NCBI RefSeq assembly: GCF_900115905.1
Contig: NZ_FOYD01000006.1
Location: forward strand, 111,573-175,572
Length of the DNA: 64,000 nucleotides
Reading direction: 5' to 3'
From: Halopseudomonas formosensis
GTDB taxonomy: Bacteria; Pseudomonadota; Gammaproteobacteria; Pseudomonadales; Pseudomonadaceae
Under the pieces are notes generated by a model. The model had not been told where the DNA came from and ran no database searches. It worked only from the letters and a program-made list of their open reading frames with translations. The translations under genes and the position numbers were made by a program. Of the stretch, positions 49,237-60,814 are shown one piece after another (position 1 is the first letter of the stretch; the number at the start of each line of letters is the position of its first letter).

Positions 49237-50518
49237 GCTACACGCAAAACTGATCGGCCTGTGCGCCGGTCTGCTGATCAGCACCGGCCTGCAGGCGCAG
49301 ATGGTCGAGCTGGACCGGGTGGTCGCCATCGTCGACAACGATGTCATCATGGCCAGCCAGGTGGAGGAACGGGTCAACAGCGTCCGCGCCCAGCTCAGTC
49401 AGGGCGGCAGCCGCGAGCTGCCACCGACCGAAGAGATCCGCAAGCAGGTAATGGACCGGCTGATCCTGGAAAGCATTCAGCTGCAGATGGGTGAGCGGGC
49501 CGGTATCCAGATCGATGATGCCTCTTTGAACCAGACCATGCAGCAACTGGCCGAGCGCAACGGCGTTACCCTCGAGCAGTTCCGTGCTGCGCTGGAGAGG
49601 GACGGCATCAGCTACAGGCAGGCCCGGGAGCAGGTTCGCCGGGAAATGATCATCAACCGGGTACGTCAGCGCCGGGTGGCCGAACGCATCCAGGTCAGTG
49701 ATCAGGAAGTACGCAACTTCCTGAATTCGGAGATGGGGCGTTATCAGACCTCGGCGGACTATCGCCTGGCCATGATAGTACTGCCCGTGTCTGAAACCGC
49801 GAGCAACGAGCAGGCACGCCGTCAGGCCGAGATGGCCGAACAGATCCACCGCGAGCTGCAGGAAGGTGCCGACTTCACCCGCCTGGCTGTCAGTCGGTCC
49901 GGCGGTGAGCACGCACTGGAGGGCGGCGAGCTGGGCTGGCGCAAGGCGGCGCAGCTGCCCCCCGAGTTTGCCAATGCGGTGGACCGCCTGGAAATCGGCG
50001 GCATCACCCCACCGCTGCGCTCGCCGGTGGGTTTCCACATCCTCAAGCTGCTCGACAAGCGCGGTGGGGACAACCTGCTGGTGGATGAATTCAATGTGCG
50101 CCATATCCTGATCAAGCCCAGCGAGATCCGCAGCGAGGCCGAAGCCGCGCAACTGATCCAGCGACTCTATGAGCGCATCAGCAACGGCGAATCCTTCGAA
50201 ACCCTGGCCCGCTCCTTCTCCGAAGACCCGGGCACTGCGCTCAATGGCGGCTCACTGGACTGGATCACCGCCGACGCCATGGTGCCGGAGTTCCGCGATA
50301 CCATGCTCAGCACCCCGAAGGGCACCGTCTCTGCGCCCTTCCAGAGCCAGTTCGGCTGGCACATCCTGCAGGTGCTGGACCAGCGGGAAGTGGACATGAC
50401 GGATGAAATGCGCGAGCAACAGGCCCGCAACATGCTGCAGAACCGCAAGTTCGACGAAGAACTGCAGAGCTGGTTGCAGGAGATCCGCGACGAGGCCTAC
50501 GTTGAGATCAAGAGTTAA
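49226..50518 (+). CDS. surA: Periplasmic chaperone/peptidyl-prolyl isomerase SurA
   Basis: SurA carries outer-membrane proteins, including LptD, across the periplasm. The 430-residue product has a signal peptide (KLIGLCAGLLISTGLQAQ), an N-terminal chaperone domain (VVAIVDNDVIMASQVEERV) and two parvulin domains (around SADYRLAMIVLPV and FNVRHILIKPSEIRSEAEAA...GSLDWITADAMVPEF). I choose ATG 49226, inside the 3' end of lptD; the two are translationally coupled. pdxA begins immediately after the stop. Confidence 0.97.
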   Translation: MHFKLHAKLIGLCAGLLISTGLQAQMVELDRVVAIVDNDVIMASQVEERVNSVRAQLSQGGSRELPPTEEIRKQVMDRLILESIQLQMGERAGIQIDDASLNQTMQQLAERNGVTLEQFRAALERDGISYRQAREQVRREMIINRVRQRRVAERIQVSDQEVRNFLNSEMGRYQTSADYRLAMIVLPVSETASNEQARRQAEMAEQIHRELQEGADFTRLAVSRSGGEHALEGGELGWRKAAQLPPEFANAVDRLEIGGITPPLRSPVGFHILKLLDKRGGDNLLVDEFNVRHILIKPSEIRSEAEAAQLIQRLYERISNGESFETLARSFSEDPGTALNGGSLDWITADAMVPEFRDTMLSTPKGTVSAPFQSQFGWHILQVLDQREVDMTDEMREQQARNMLQNRKFDEELQSWLQEIRDEAYVEIKS

Positions 50519-51511
50519 GTGAGCGTTCTGTCCATTGCCCTGACCGCCGGCGAACCCGCCGGCATCGGGCCCGATCTGTGCCTGCAGCTGGCCACCGAGC
50601 CCTGCGCCCATCAGCGAGTCGTGATCGCCGATCCCGACATGCTGGCCCAGCGAGCCAGCATGCTCGGCCTCGACATTCAGCTGGATCTCTTTGACCCCAC
50701 GCAGTCCCCACAACCGCAACAGGCCGGCCAGCTGAGCGTGCTGCCGGTGTCCCTGGCCAGCCCCTGCGTCCCTGGCCAGCTTGATCCGGGCAACGCCCGT
50801 TACGTCCTCGAAACCCTGCGCTTGGGCGGCCAGGGCTGCCTGGACGGTGACTTTGCCGCCGTGGTGACAGCCCCGGTGCACAAGGGCGTCATCAACGATG
50901 CCGGCGTAAGCTTCTCCGGACATACCGAATTCTTCGCCGAGCAGACCGGCACCCCCAAGGTGGTGATGATGCTGGCCTGCCCCGGCCTGCGCGTGGCCCT
51001 GGCCACCACCCACCTGCCACTGCGCGCAGTAGCCGATGCCATCACCCACGAGTCCCTCGAACAGGTCATACGCATACTCCACCGGGACCTGCAGACCAAG
51101 TTCGGCCTGCCCGCCCCACGCATCCTGGTCTGCGGGCTGAACCCCCATGCCGGCGAGGGTGGCCATCTGGGCCGCGAGGAGCTGGATGTGATCATCCCAC
51201 TGCTCGAGCGCCTGCGTGGCGAGGGCATGCTGCTGGAAGGCCCCCTGCCGGCGGACACTCTCTTCACGCCCAAGTATCTGGACCATGCCGACGCGGTATT
51301 GGCCATGTATCACGACCAGGGCCTGCCGGTGCTCAAGCACAAGGGATTCGGCCAGGCGGTGAACATCACCCTGGGCCTGCCCATCATCCGCACCTCGGTG
51401 GATCACGGCACCGCCCTGGATCTGGCCGGCACCGGCCGCGCCGATGTCGGCAGCCTGCGGGTAGCCCTGCATACAGCGATCAGCATGATCGAAGCCCAAG
51501 GTAAACCATGA
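50519..51511 (+). CDS. pdxA: 4-hydroxythreonine-4-phosphate dehydrogenase PdxA
   Basis: PdxA oxidises 4-phosphohydroxy-threonine in pyridoxal 5'-phosphate synthesis. The 330-residue enzyme has [39 protein letters not shown] and metal-site [12 protein letters not shown] and [10 protein letters not shown]. The GTG start lies directly after the surA TAA without spacer. It overlaps rsmA by 4 bp within the conserved lptD-surA-pdxA-rsmA-apaGH cluster. Confidence 0.97.
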   Translation: MSVLSIALTAGEPAGIGPDLCLQLATEPCAHQRVVIADPDMLAQRASMLGLDIQLDLFDPTQSPQPQQAGQLSVLPVSLASPCVPGQLDPGNARYVLETLRLGGQGCLDGDFAAVVTAPVHKGVINDAGVSFSGHTEFFAEQTGTPKVVMMLACPGLRVALATTHLPLRAVADAITHESLEQVIRILHRDLQTKFGLPAPRILVCGLNPHAGEGGHLGREELDVIIPLLERLRGEGMLLEGPLPADTLFTPKYLDHADAVLAMYHDQGLPVLKHKGFGQAVNITLGLPIIRTSVDHGTALDLAGTGRADVGSLRVALHTAISMIEAQGKP

Positions 51512-52320
51512 GTGAATTTGCTCCGCACCGGGCGCGCAAGCGCTTCGGTCAGAACTTCCTGCACGACCACGGAGTGATCAACCGCATCCTGCGGGCCATC
51601 GCCCCCCGCGAGGGCCAGCGCGTGGTGGAAATCGGCCCGGGCCAGGGCGCCCTGACCCAGGGGCTGGCCGACAGCGGCGCCACCCTTGACGTGGTCGAGC
51701 TGGACCACGACCTGCACCCGCTGCTGCTCGCCCGTTTCGGCAACAACCCCCGGTTCACCCTGCACAAGGGCGACGCCCTGAAGTTCGATTTCCGCGCCCT
51801 GGCCGAGCCCGGACAGAAGCTGCGAGTGGTGGGCAACCTGCCCTACAACATCTCCACGCCGCTGATGTTCCACCTGCTGAGTCAGGCCGACTGCATCAGT
51901 GACATGCACTTCATGCTGCAGAAGGAAGTGGTGCAGCGCCTGGCCGCCGGTGTGGGCATGAACCACTACGGCCGCCTGGGCATCATGGTCCAGTACTGGT
52001 GTGCCGTGGAGCATCTGTTCGATGTCGGCCCCGGCGCATTCAATCCGCCACCCAAGGTCGATTCAGCCATCGTCCGACTTACCCCCCATGCTGAGCTGCC
52101 TCATCCGGCCGACGACGTGGAGATGCTGGAGATCGTGGTGCGCGAAGCCTTCAACCAGCGCCGCAAGACCCTGCGCAATACGCTCAAGCCGTTGCTGGAC
52201 GCCGATGCCATCGCCGGAGAGGGTCTGGACCCGACCCTGCGGCCGGAGCAGGTCGATCTGGCCGGTTTCGTGCGACTGGCCAACCGCCTGAGCCGCGAGC
52301 GGAGCGCCAGCCATGACTGA
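51508..52320 (+). CDS. rsmA: 16S rRNA dimethyladenosine transferase RsmA (KsgA)
   Basis: RsmA dimethylates two adjacent adenines near the 3' end of 16S rRNA during 30S assembly. The 270-residue enzyme has [17 protein letters not shown], the SAM motif [13 protein letters not shown], and the catalytic NLPYNIST, followed by VDSAIVRL. It overlaps pdxA by 4 bp and apaG by 8 bp. Confidence 0.98.
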   Translation: MSEFAPHRARKRFGQNFLHDHGVINRILRAIAPREGQRVVEIGPGQGALTQGLADSGATLDVVELDHDLHPLLLARFGNNPRFTLHKGDALKFDFRALAEPGQKLRVVGNLPYNISTPLMFHLLSQADCISDMHFMLQKEVVQRLAAGVGMNHYGRLGIMVQYWCAVEHLFDVGPGAFNPPPKVDSAIVRLTPHAELPHPADDVEMLEIVVREAFNQRRKTLRNTLKPLLDADAIAGEGLDPTLRPEQVDLAGFVRLANRLSRERSASHD

Positions 52321-52696
52321 CGCCCTGGCGAAGAACATCAGCATCCAGGTGCAGGTACGCTATCTCACCGAGCAGTCCAAGCCGGCCGACAACCGCTTCG
52401 CCTTCGCCTACACCATCACCATCTGCAACAAGGGTGACAGGACTGTCCAGCTGCTGGATCGGCACTGGATCATCACCGACGGCAACGGCAAGATCCAGGA
52501 GGTGCGCGGCGAAGGCGTGGTGGGTGAGCAGCCCCTGATCCAGCCCGGCGCCTGCCACACCTATACCAGTGGCTGTCTGCTGGAGACACCGGTAGGCAGC
52601 ATGCAGGGCAGCTATGGCATGCAGAGCAGCGATGGCGAGCTGTTCCGCGCACCCATTGCGGTGTTTCGCCTGGCCAAACCCAATGCGCTCCACTGA
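52313..52696 (+). CDS. apaG: ApaG, Co2+/Mg2+ efflux-associated protein
   Basis: The 127-residue protein is the fibronectin-type fold Apa[60 protein letters not shown] and [19 protein letters not shown]. It has been linked to cobalt resistance and magnesium efflux, with an uncertain biochemical role. It overlaps rsmA and precedes apaH by 11 bp, as in most gammaproteobacteria. Confidence 0.97.
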   Translation: MTDALAKNISIQVQVRYLTEQSKPADNRFAFAYTITICNKGDRTVQLLDRHWIITDGNGKIQEVRGEGVVGEQPLIQPGACHTYTSGCLLETPVGSMQGSYGMQSSDGELFRAPIAVFRLAKPNALH

Positions 52697-52707
52697 GGAC
52701 TGAGGGT

Positions 52708-53520
52708 ATGGCTGTCTATGCAGTCGGTGACATTCAGGGCTGCCTGAAGCCTCTGCAATGCCTGCTGCGCAAGGTCGACTTCAACCCGTCGCGGGATACC
52801 CTGTGGGCGGTCGGCGATCTGGTCAACCGCGGACCCGACTCCCTCGAAACGCTGCGGTTTCTCGAAGGTCTCGGCAACGCTTTCATCACTGTGCTGGGCA
52901 ATCACGACCTGCACCTGCTGGCCTGCGCCCAGAACCCGAAACGGTTGCGCAAATCCGACACCCTGATGCCGATCCTCGACGCCCCGGACAGCGAACTGCT
53001 GCTGGACAGCCTGCGCCACCGCCCTCTGGTTCACTTCGACCCCCAGCGCAACATCCTCATGACCCACGCCGGCATTCCGCCGATCTGGAGCGTGGAGCAG
53101 ACCTGCACCCTGGCCGCGGAAGTCAGTGCCGCGCTGCGGGACGATCAGCGCATTCCCGGTTTTCTGGATGACATGTACGGTAATGAACCGGCGTGCTGGA
53201 GCGACGGCCTGGAGGGCACCACCCGGCTCCGGGTGATCACCAACTACCTCACCCGCATGCGTTTCTGCCGTGCCGACGGCACCCTGGATCTCAAGTCCAA
53301 GGAAGGTCCCGGAGGGGCGCCCAACGGCTACCAGCCCTGGTTCAAACTGCCTCGCCGCAACCCCGAGGTACAGGTCATCTTCGGTCACTGGGCAGCATTG
53401 GAGGGCAAGGTCTCCGAACCCGGTATCCACGCGCTGGATACCGGTTGCGTCTGGGGCAACAGCATGACCCTGATGAATGTCGACACCGGTGAAAAGCTGT
53501 GCTGCAAATGCCCGCACTGA
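52708..53520 (+). CDS. apaH: Diadenosine tetraphosphatase ApaH
   Basis: ApaH splits Ap4A symmetrically into two ADP and also removes Np4-caps from RNA. The 270-residue metallophosphoesterase shows [35 protein letters not shown] and FGHWAALEG. It ends the lptD-apaH cluster. In P. aeruginosa a glpE gene follows (from memory); here none is seen before prkA. Confidence 0.97.
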   Translation: MAVYAVGDIQGCLKPLQCLLRKVDFNPSRDTLWAVGDLVNRGPDSLETLRFLEGLGNAFITVLGNHDLHLLACAQNPKRLRKSDTLMPILDAPDSELLLDSLRHRPLVHFDPQRNILMTHAGIPPIWSVEQTCTLAAEVSAALRDDQRIPGFLDDMYGNEPACWSDGLEGTTRLRVITNYLTRMRFCRADGTLDLKSKEGPGGAPNGYQPWFKLPRRNPEVQVIFGHWAALEGKVSEPGIHALDTGCVWGNSMTLMNVDTGEKLCCKCPH

Positions 53521-53823
53521 GCACTCCCTCGCAGCAGTCCCCCACCAGTCTCGCGTAAATATTTTCCAATCTTCCTGTCGCCCCCGCGCAAACCAACTAT
53601 CCTGAAGTCAAGGCAATCAGAACAAGCAGAGCCGGTCCGCCGGCTTCCGATAAAGGGGATCACGCCCGGGCGTATCCAGCCCTGGCCGCACTCCCGGGCC
53701 TTGACTGACCAGCGGTAACGGGGGATTGCACATGTTGTCCAGATCTTCGCCCTTCGCTGCGTGGCAGGCGGGTTCCTACCCGGAAGCCCCGGATCACATT
53801 CCTGGTAACAGCGAGGTCATGCC
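53521..53823. other. 303-bp non-coding region between apaH and prkA
   Basis: No credible gene is found here. The region has an AT-rich patch near 53558-53600 (taaatattttccaatcttcc), several GC-rich stems such as CCGGTCCGCCGG around 53633-53644, and presumably the promoter of the prkA-yeaH-spoVR operon. No sigma factor box could be assigned with confidence. Confidence 0.6.
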
Positions 53824-55746
53824 ATGAGCATATTCAGTCACTTCCAGAATCGATTCGAGACCACCCAGCAGGAAGAGATGTCCCTGCAGGAATACCTTGA
53901 ACTGTGCAAGGCCGACCCCTCGACCTACGCCTCTGCGGCCGAACGATTGCTGATGGCCATTGGCGAGCCGGAACTGATTGATACCTCCCTGGACCCGCGG
54001 TTGTCGCGGATCTTTTCCAACAAGGTGATCAAGCGCTATCCCGCCTTCGCCGATTTTCACGGCATGGAGGACGCGGTCGAGCGCATAGTGTCCTTCTTCA
54101 AACACGCCGCCCAGGGCCTGGAGGAGCGCAAGCAGATCCTCTACCTGCTCGGGCCGGTAGGCGGCGGAAAATCATCGATCGCCGAGAAGCTCAAGGCGCT
54201 GATGCAACAGGTACCCTTCTATGCCATCAAGGATTCGCCGGTGTTCGAGTCACCCCTGGGATTGTTCAACGCCAGCGAGGACGGTCATATCCTGGAGGAG
54301 GATTACGGCATCCCCCGCCGCTATCTGAACAGCATCATGTCGCCCTGGGCGGTCAAGCGTCTGCATGAATACAACGGGGACATCAGCCAGTTTCGCGTGG
54401 TCAAGTTGTACCCTTCGATCCTCCAGCAGATCGCCATCGCCAAGACCGAACCCGGCGACGAGAACAACCAGGACATCTCCGCGCTGGTCGGCAAGGTGGA
54501 TATCCGCAAGCTGGAAGAGTTTCCGCAGAACGACCCGGATGCCTACAGCTACTCCGGCGCCCTGTGTCGTGCCAACCAGGGGCTGATGGAGTTCGTCGAG
54601 ATGTTCAAGGCGCCGATCAAGGTGCTGCACCCGCTGCTGACTGCCACCCAGGAGGGCAACTACAACAGTACCGAAGGTCTCGGTGCCCTGCCCTTCAACG
54701 GCGTGGTGCTGGCCCACTCCAACGAATCGGAGTGGCACAGCTTCCGCAACAACAAGAACAACGAAGCCTTCATCGACCGTATCTACATCGTCAAGGTCCC
54801 GTACTGCCTGCGGGTCAGCGATGAGATCAAGATCTACCAGAAGCTGCTGGCCAACAGTTCCCTGGCCAGTGCCCACTGCGCCCCGGACACCCTGAAGATG
54901 CTGGCCCAGTTCAGCGTGCTGTCGCGCCTGAAGGAGCCGGAAAACTCGAACGTCTACTCCAAGATGCGCATCTACGACGGTGAGAACCTCAAGGACACCG
55001 ACCCCAGGGCCAAGTCGATCCAGGAATACCGCGATGCCGCCGGTGTGGACGAGGGCATGAGCGGTCTGTCGACCCGTTTCGCGTTCAAGATCCTGTCCAA
55101 GGTGTTCAACTACGACAATACCGAGGTAGCCGCCAACCCGGTGCACCTGCTCTACGTGCTCGAGCAGCAGATCGAACAGGAACAGTTCCCGACCGAGACC
55201 AGCGAGCGCTACCTGCGCTTCCTCAAGGAGTACCTGGCGCCGCGCTACGTGGAATTCATCGGCAAGGAGATCCAGACCGCCTATCTGGAGTCCTACAGCG
55301 AGTACGGCCAGAACATCTTCGACCGCTACGTGCTCTATGCCGACTTCTGGATCCAGGACCAGGAATACCGGGACCCGGACACCGGGGAAATCCTCGATCG
55401 CAGCGCCCTCAACGAGGAGCTGGAGAAGATCGAGAAGCCGGCCGGCATCAGCAACCCCAAGGATTTCCGCAACGAGATCGTCAACTTCGTGCTGCGCGCC
55501 CGGGCGCACAACAACGGCAAGAACCCGAGCTGGCTGTCCTACGAGAAGCTGCGTGTGGTGATCGAGAAGAAGATGTTCTCCAACACCGAGGACCTGCTGC
55601 CGGTCATCAGCTTCAACGCCAAGGCCTCGACCGAGGACCAGAAGAAGCACAACGATTTCGTCACCCGAATGGTGGAGCGGGGCTACACCGAGAAACAGGT
55701 GCGACTGCTGTCGGAATGGTACCTGCGCGTCCGCAAGGCCCAATAA
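53824..55746 (+). CDS. prkA: PrkA (YeaG) serine protein kinase / AAA+ protein
   Basis: The 640-residue protein starts [43 protein letters not shown]. It has an AAA+ Walker [17 protein letters not shown] near residue 110 and a C-terminal PrkA kinase-like domain ending [13 protein letters not shown]. The family is induced under nitrogen starvation and stationary phase. It is the first gene of prkA-yeaH-spoVR, a conserved stress module; the exact kinase substrate is not known for pseudomonads. Confidence 0.95.
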   Translation: MSIFSHFQNRFETTQQEEMSLQEYLELCKADPSTYASAAERLLMAIGEPELIDTSLDPRLSRIFSNKVIKRYPAFADFHGMEDAVERIVSFFKHAAQGLEERKQILYLLGPVGGGKSSIAEKLKALMQQVPFYAIKDSPVFESPLGLFNASEDGHILEEDYGIPRRYLNSIMSPWAVKRLHEYNGDISQFRVVKLYPSILQQIAIAKTEPGDENNQDISALVGKVDIRKLEEFPQNDPDAYSYSGALCRANQGLMEFVEMFKAPIKVLHPLLTATQEGNYNSTEGLGALPFNGVVLAHSNESEWHSFRNNKNNEAFIDRIYIVKVPYCLRVSDEIKIYQKLLANSSLASAHCAPDTLKMLAQFSVLSRLKEPENSNVYSKMRIYDGENLKDTDPRAKSIQEYRDAAGVDEGMSGLSTRFAFKILSKVFNYDNTEVAANPVHLLYVLEQQIEQEQFPTETSERYLRFLKEYLAPRYVEFIGKEIQTAYLESYSEYGQNIFDRYVLYADFWIQDQEYRDPDTGEILDRSALNEELEKIEKPAGISNPKDFRNEIVNFVLRARAHNNGKNPSWLSYEKLRVVIEKKMFSNTEDLLPVISFNAKASTEDQKKHNDFVTRMVERGYTEKQVRLLSEWYLRVRKAQ

Positions 55747-55825
55747 ATGCAGCGGCAAGCTTGCAGCTTCAAGCGGCAGGTTGACCGCAGGTGTCTATAG
55801 GCATCGCGCACAAATGAAGCAGCAC

Positions 55826-55865
55826 GGCCAGCTTCAAGCTTGCAACCAGTGGCTTGCAGCTGGCC
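55826..55865 (+). promoter_or_regulatory. Intra-operon hairpin between prkA and yeaH
   Basis: GGCCAGCT (55826-55833) pairs perfectly with AGCTGGCC (55858-55865), with a further AGC/GCT pairing inside. A related segment (CAGCTTCAAGC) also occurs near 55769. It ends 11 bp before the yeaH ATG and could affect yeaH translation or be a REP-type repeat. Confidence 0.5.
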
Positions 55866-55876
55866 CTGGAGGGGCC

Positions 55877-57151
55877 ATGAGTTATGTAATCGACCGTCGA
55901 CTTAACGGGAAGAACAAGAGCACGGTCAACCGCCAGCGCTTCCTGCGTCGCTACAAGGCGCACATCAAGAAAGCCGTGGAAGAGGCGGTCGGCCGGCGCT
56001 CCATTACCGACATCGAGCATGGAGAGCAGATCAGCATACCGGCGCGGGATATAGACGAGCCGATCTTCCACCATGGTCCCGGGGGGCGCCAGACCCGGGT
56101 CTTTCCCGGCAACAGGGACTTCGCCGCCGGCGACCGCATTCCCCGGCCGGAAGGGGGTGGCGGAGGAGCCGGTGGCGGCAGCGAAGCTGGCAACACCGGT
56201 GAAGGGGAGGATGATTTTGTCTTCCAGATAACCCAGGAAGAGTTTCTCGACTTCATGTTCGAGGATCTGGCCCTGCCCAATCTGATCAAGCGCCACCTGA
56301 CCGGCACCGACAACTTCCGCACGGTGCGCGCCGGCTTCAGCCAGCAGGGCAACCCCTCGCGCATCAACGTGGTGCGCTCGATGCGCGCTGCCCACGCCCG
56401 CCGTATCGCCCTGTCCGGCGCAAGCCGGGCGCGGCTGCGCGAAGCCCAGCGCGAACTGGAGATGCTGCGCCGTGAGCAGCCGGACAATCTCATCGACATC
56501 CAGGCGCTGGAAAAGGAGATCGAGCAACTGCGGGCGCGCATCGACCGGGTCCCCTTCCTCGACACCTTCGACCTGCGCTATAACCTGCTGGTCAAGCAGC
56601 CGGACCCCAGCTCCCGGGCCGTGATGTTCTGCCTGATGGACGTCTCCGGGTCCATGACCCAGGCCACCAAGGACATCGCCAAGCGCTTCTACATCCTGCT
56701 CTACCTGTTTCTGCAGCGTAACTACGAGCGCATCGAGGTGGTGTTCATCCGCCACCACACCAGCGCCAGGGAAGTCGATGAAGAGGAATTCTTCTACTCG
56801 AGGGAAACAGGCGGCACCATAGTCTCCAGCGCCCTGCGCCTGATGCAGCAGATCATCACCGACCGCTACTCGCCCAACGAATGGAACATCTACTGTGCCC
56901 AGGCCTCGGACGGCGACAACTGGAACGACGACTCGCCCATCTGCCGGGAGCTGCTGGCCCGCCAGCTGATGCCGGCCATGCAGTACTACTGCTACGTGGA
57001 AATCACCCCGCGGGAGCACCAGGCACTCTGGTACGAATACGAAAAGGTCGCAGAGCTGTTCCCCGACAGTTTCGCCCAGCAACAGATAGTGGATGCCGGT
57101 GACATCTACCCGGTCTTCCGCAAACTGTTCCAGAAGAGGATGGTCACATGA
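55877..57151 (+). CDS. yeaH: YeaH/YhbH family von Willebrand A-domain protein
   Basis: The 424-residue protein starts [27 protein letters not shown], has a glycine-rich linker ([13 protein letters not shown]), a coiled-coil-like region, and a C-terminal VWA domain with the MIDAS motif [15 protein letters not shown]. It is a member of the prkA-yeaH-spoVR stress operon; PrkA and YeaH homologues function together in starvation adaptation. I choose ATG 55877, preceded by ggagggg. It overlaps spoVR by 4 bp. Confidence 0.94.
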   Translation: MSYVIDRRLNGKNKSTVNRQRFLRRYKAHIKKAVEEAVGRRSITDIEHGEQISIPARDIDEPIFHHGPGGRQTRVFPGNRDFAAGDRIPRPEGGGGGAGGGSEAGNTGEGEDDFVFQITQEEFLDFMFEDLALPNLIKRHLTGTDNFRTVRAGFSQQGNPSRINVVRSMRAAHARRIALSGASRARLREAQRELEMLRREQPDNLIDIQALEKEIEQLRARIDRVPFLDTFDLRYNLLVKQPDPSSRAVMFCLMDVSGSMTQATKDIAKRFYILLYLFLQRNYERIEVVFIRHHTSAREVDEEEFFYSRETGGTIVSSALRLMQQIITDRYSPNEWNIYCAQASDGDNWNDDSPICRELLARQLMPAMQYYCYVEITPREHQALWYEYEKVAELFPDSFAQQQIVDAGDIYPVFRKLFQKRMVT

Positions 57152-58701
57152 GCCGTCAGCCCATTTCCACCGGATCGGAATGGACCTTCGACCTGATCCG
57201 CGAGTATGACCGGGAAATCGGCCGCATTGCCCATGAGGTCTACGGTCTGGACACCTACCCGAACCAGATCGAGGTCATCACCGCCGAACAGATGATGGAC
57301 GCCTATGCCTCGGTGGGCATGCCCCTGGGCTATCACCACTGGTCCTACGGCAAGCACTTCCTGCACACGGAAAAGCACTACAAGCGCGGCCAGATGGGTC
57401 TGGCTTACGAGATTGTGATCAACTCCGATCCGTGCATCGCCTACCTGATGGAAGAGAACACCATGACCATGCAGGCGCTGGTGATCGCGCATGCCTGCTA
57501 TGGCCACAACTCCTTCTTCAAGGGCAACTACCTGTTCCGCAGCTGGACCGACGCCGGCTCCATCATCGACTACCTGGTATTCGCGCGGCAGTACATCACC
57601 CAGTGCGAGGAGCGCTACGGCATCGATGCGGTGGAAGACCTGCTCGACTCCTGTCATGCCCTGATGAACTACGGTGTGGATCGTTACAAGCGCCCGGCAC
57701 CGGTGTCCGCCGAGGAGGAACGGCGCCGCCAGCGCGAGCGCGAAGAATACCTGCAGCGTCAGGTCAATGATCTGTGGCGGACCATACCGGTTAACCCGGA
57801 AAGCCATGAGCGGCGCCAGCAGGAGGCACGCTTCCCCGCCGAACCACAGGAGAACCTACTGTACTTCATCGAGAAGAATGCGCCGCTGCTGGAACCCTGG
57901 CAGCGCGAAGTGGTGCGCATCGTGCGCAAGATCGCGCAGTACTTCTATCCCCAGCGCCAGACCCAGGTGATGAACGAGGGCTGGGCCACCTTCTGGCACT
58001 ACACCCTGCTCAATCATCTGTACGACGAGGGCAAGGTCACCGACGGTTTCATGATGGAGTTCCTGCAGTCCCACACCAGCGTCATCTACCAGCCACCGTT
58101 CGACAGCGACTGGTTCAGCGGCATCAACCCCTATGCCCTGGGTTTTGCCATGATGCAGGACATCCGCCGCATGTGCGAAAACCCCACCGAGGAGGACCGC
58201 CGGTGGTTCCCCGACATCGCCGGCAGCGACTGGCTGGAAACCCTCAAGTTCGCCATGCGCACCTTCAAGGATGAGAGTTTCATACTGCAGTACCTGTCCC
58301 CGCGGGTGATTCGCGAGCTGAAACTGTTTGCCATAGTCGACGATGAACAGAACGACTTTCTGGAAGTCGCCGCCATCCACGACGATTCCGGCTATCGCCG
58401 GGTGCGCGAGCTGCTGGCGGCCCAGTACAATCTCGGCAACAACGAGCCCAATATCCAGGTCTGGGAAGTGGATCGCCGCGGTGACCGCTCACTGACCCTG
58501 CGTCACCAGCGCCATGAGGGCAAACCGCTGGGCAAGACCACCGAGCGCATGCTCAAGCACCTGCACCGGCTGTGGGGCTTCGATGTCCATCTGCAGAGCT
58601 GGGACGGCGATGCGCTCAAGGAAGAACAGCACATGCCACCCCGACCCAGCGAAACCGAGGAAAGCATCCCCCGCTTCGACATGAACATACCGCCGATCTG
58701 A
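57148..58701 (+). CDS. SpoVR family protein (YcgB)
   Basis: The 517-residue protein is a full-length SpoVR/YcgB member: [63 protein letters not shown], then [13 protein letters not shown] and [18 protein letters not shown]. The conserved His/Glu residues suggest a metal-dependent activity, but the reaction is unknown. It is coupled to yeaH by a 4-bp overlap, completing the three-gene stress module. Confidence 0.94.
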   Translation: MSRQPISTGSEWTFDLIREYDREIGRIAHEVYGLDTYPNQIEVITAEQMMDAYASVGMPLGYHHWSYGKHFLHTEKHYKRGQMGLAYEIVINSDPCIAYLMEENTMTMQALVIAHACYGHNSFFKGNYLFRSWTDAGSIIDYLVFARQYITQCEERYGIDAVEDLLDSCHALMNYGVDRYKRPAPVSAEEERRRQREREEYLQRQVNDLWRTIPVNPESHERRQQEARFPAEPQENLLYFIEKNAPLLEPWQREVVRIVRKIAQYFYPQRQTQVMNEGWATFWHYTLLNHLYDEGKVTDGFMMEFLQSHTSVIYQPPFDSDWFSGINPYALGFAMMQDIRRMCENPTEEDRRWFPDIAGSDWLETLKFAMRTFKDESFILQYLSPRVIRELKLFAIVDDEQNDFLEVAAIHDDSGYRRVRELLAAQYNLGNNEPNIQVWEVDRRGDRSLTLRHQRHEGKPLGKTTERMLKHLHRLWGFDVHLQSWDGDALKEEQHMPPRPSETEESIPRFDMNIPPI

Positions 58702-58717
58702 CCTCCCCTGGGAAGGA

Positions 58718-58859
58718 CGAGCACCAGCTCGTCCACCGGCACTGTCAGCCACCCCTTCATCGAGTCCGATCGCGGCCCGTGGTGCTCGACGCTCCCAGCA
58801 GGTCGCCTCTTCCAGGGAGTGCCGGGTTCCATCCCGGCAATTGGGGGTTGCATGCCCCC
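58718..58859. repeat. Hairpin-repeat cluster after spoVR
   Basis: The 194-bp gap 58702-58895 contains the 14-mer core CGAGCACCAGCTCG (58718-58731), a TGCCGGG/CCCGGCA stem (58820-58839) and a GGGGG/CCCCC stem (58843-58859). All lack U-tracts. The stems may mark the end of the prkA operon, and the first belongs to the dispersed family described at 15238 and 60129. Confidence 0.6.
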
Positions 58860-58895
58860 TTGCAGCACCACCCCACCCCGCCCTAAGCTTCGCCC

Positions 58896-60146
58896 ATGAA
58901 AACAGACTTCAAGACCTATCTGGTCGGCGGCGCCGTCCGCGATCAGTTGCTGGGCGTGCCTTGGCATGAACGCGACTGGGTAGTGGTCGGCGCCACGCCG
59001 GACCAGCTGCTGGAGGCCGGCTTCCGCCCGGTCGGGCAGGACTTCCCGGTATTCCTGCACCCGGACACCGGCGAGGAATACGCGCTGGCCCGAACCGAGC
59101 GCAAGAGTGGTCACGGCTACGGCGGCTTCACCTTCCACGCCGATCCCTCGGTCACCCTGGAGGAGGACCTGCAGCGCCGCGACCTGACCATCAACGCCAT
59201 GGCCATGGATGACGCGGGTCAGGTCATCGATCCCTATGGGGGGCAGCAGGACCTGCAGGCCCGCCTGCTGCGTCATGTCTCGCCGGCCTTTGCAGAAGAT
59301 CCGCTGCGGGTACTGCGCGTCGCCCGCTTTGCCGCCCGCTATGCACCGCTGGGTTTTCGTGTCGCGCCGGACACCCTGGCGCTGATGCGGGAGCTGGCCG
59401 AGTCCGGGGAACTGCAGCACCTGACCGCCGAGCGCAGCTGGAAGGAGATCAGCCGGGCGCTGATGGAACCGCGCCCTGATGTGTTCATACGGGTGCTGCG
59501 CGCCTGCGGCGCACTGGCCGAACTGCTGCCCGAGGTGGATGGACTGTTTGGCGTCCCCCAGCCGGAGGCCCACCATCCGGAAGTGGATACCGGCGAGCAC
59601 CTGCTGCTGGTGCTGCAGCAGGCAGCGAGGATGCAGTTACCGCTGCCGGCACGCTGGGCCTGCCTGCTGCATGACCTGGGCAAGGGCCGTACCCCGGAGC
59701 GCTTCTGGCCGAAACACCATGGTCACGAAAAATCCGGCCTGGCTGCGGTCAAGGCCGTAAACCAGCGCTGCAAGGCCCCCCGGGAATGTCAGGAGCTGGC
59801 ACTGCTGACCTGCGAGTACCACACCCACTGCCACCGCGCCCTGGAACTCAAGCCGGCCACCCTGCTGAAGCTGTTCAAGGCCTTCGATATCTACCGTCGC
59901 CCGGAACGCTTCGACCTCTTTCTCGGTGCCTGCGAAGCCGACGCACGCGGGCGGGCCGGATTGGAAGAACGCGACTATCCGCAGGCCGACTACCTGCGCG
60001 GCGCCGCCAACGCCGCCCGCTCAGCGGAGGTAAAGATATTGCTGGAGCAGGGATTCAAAGGTGCCGCACTGGGCGCGGAAATGGAGAAGCTGCGACTGCA
60101 GCGGATAACCGAGTACTGCCGGGAACGTCGAGCACCAGCTCGATGA
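58896..60146 (+). CDS. cca: CCA-adding tRNA nucleotidyltransferase with HD domain
   Basis: Cca adds or repairs the 3' CCA end of tRNAs. The 416-residue protein has [25 protein letters not shown] (nucleotidyltransferase site), [14 protein letters not shown], the neck region with [25 protein letters not shown], and a C-terminal HD phosphohydrolase domain ([12 protein letters not shown]). The length and HD domain match the bifunctional gammaproteobacterial type. Its 3' end overlaps a repeat element. Confidence 0.96.
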   Translation: MKTDFKTYLVGGAVRDQLLGVPWHERDWVVVGATPDQLLEAGFRPVGQDFPVFLHPDTGEEYALARTERKSGHGYGGFTFHADPSVTLEEDLQRRDLTINAMAMDDAGQVIDPYGGQQDLQARLLRHVSPAFAEDPLRVLRVARFAARYAPLGFRVAPDTLALMRELAESGELQHLTAERSWKEISRALMEPRPDVFIRVLRACGALAELLPEVDGLFGVPQPEAHHPEVDTGEHLLLVLQQAARMQLPLPARWACLLHDLGKGRTPERFWPKHHGHEKSGLAAVKAVNQRCKAPRECQELALLTCEYHTHCHRALELKPATLLKLFKAFDIYRRPERFDLFLGACEADARGRAGLEERDYPQADYLRGAANAARSAEVKILLEQGFKGAALGAEMEKLRLQRITEYCRERRAPAR

Positions 60147-60227
60147 AGGGGTGCTGGCAGCCCCGGTGGACGAGCTGGTGCTCGCCAACCCGGCAATGCG
60201 GGGTGTAGCGCACCCGCGCTACGCCTG
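60129..60227. repeat. Inverted pair of the 14-mer core plus hairpin, overlapping the end of cca
   Basis: CGAGCACCAGCTCG (60129-60142) and its reverse complement (60171-60184) face each other across 28 bp. They are followed by a 28-nt hairpin unit (60200-60227; GTAGCGC/GCGCTAC arms) nearly identical to 3767-3794. The first copy encodes the last codons of cca. Confidence 0.65.
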
Positions 60228-60250
60228 CTTAAAACACACTGAAACAGACC

Positions 60251-60814
60251 TCAGGCCGCACCACTGCCCGGCGCAGGACTGCTCTGGGCAGGATACTGAC
60301 GCAGCAGCAATGACGGCGTCAGTGGTTGACCGTGCCAGTCGAAGGCGACCGGCCACACCTTCTGCTGCCCCCGCCAGCCCTGCCACAGGGCGGCACAGCT
60401 GGTGTCCGTACCCGGCAGCACCAGCTCAGGCGCCAGCAGGGTCAGCGGCCAGAGCACAAAGGCGTTGTGGTTGATCTCGGGACGGGGCAGTTGCACTCCA
60501 CCATGACAGCCGCTCAGCTCGCCGTACAACAGGATGTCGATATCCAGGGTGATGCGCCCGGGCACCTTCTGTTCGCGCCGACCGCAGGCGGCCTCGATGG
60601 CCTTGAGCGCCGCATTCAGATCCGCCAAAGGCAGCGGCGTGTCCGCCGCCACCACCAGGTTGTAGAACCGCGCCCCGAGAATGCCCACCGCATCGCTCTC
60701 GAACACCGGCGACAGTTGCAGCGGACCGAGCAGCTGCTGCAGTGCATCCAGCCCGCGATGCAGATGATGCTCGCGGCGGGTATTGGTGCCGACCCCCAGA
60801 TAGATCCGGGTCAT
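60251..60814 (-). CDS. folK: Hydroxymethyl-dihydropterin pyrophosphokinase FolK
   Basis: FolK transfers pyrophosphate from ATP to 6-hydroxymethyl-7,8-dihydropterin in folate synthesis. The 187-residue protein has IYLGVGTNTRREHHLHRGLDAL, SPVFESDAVG, RFYNLVVAADTPLPLADLNAALKAIEAACGR and the metal-site RITLDIDILLYG, with LPRPEINHNAFVLWPL. Some substitutions (GTNTRRE for the usual GSN) suggest a divergent FolK copy. It overlaps folB by 4 bp. Confidence 0.88.
   Translation of the reverse strand: MTRIYLGVGTNTRREHHLHRGLDALQQLLGPLQLSPVFESDAVGILGARFYNLVVAADTPLPLADLNAALKAIEAACGRREQKVPGRITLDIDILLYGELSGCHGGVQLPRPEINHNAFVLWPLTLLAPELVLPGTDTSCAALWQGWRGQQKVWPVAFDWHGQPLTPSLLLRQYPAQSSPAPGSGAA

Noticed and set aside
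46441..49377. A 978-codon open frame on the strand opposite lptD
   Set aside because: lptD on the plus strand is fully supported by homology. The antisense frame is a GC-bias shadow with no domain pattern.
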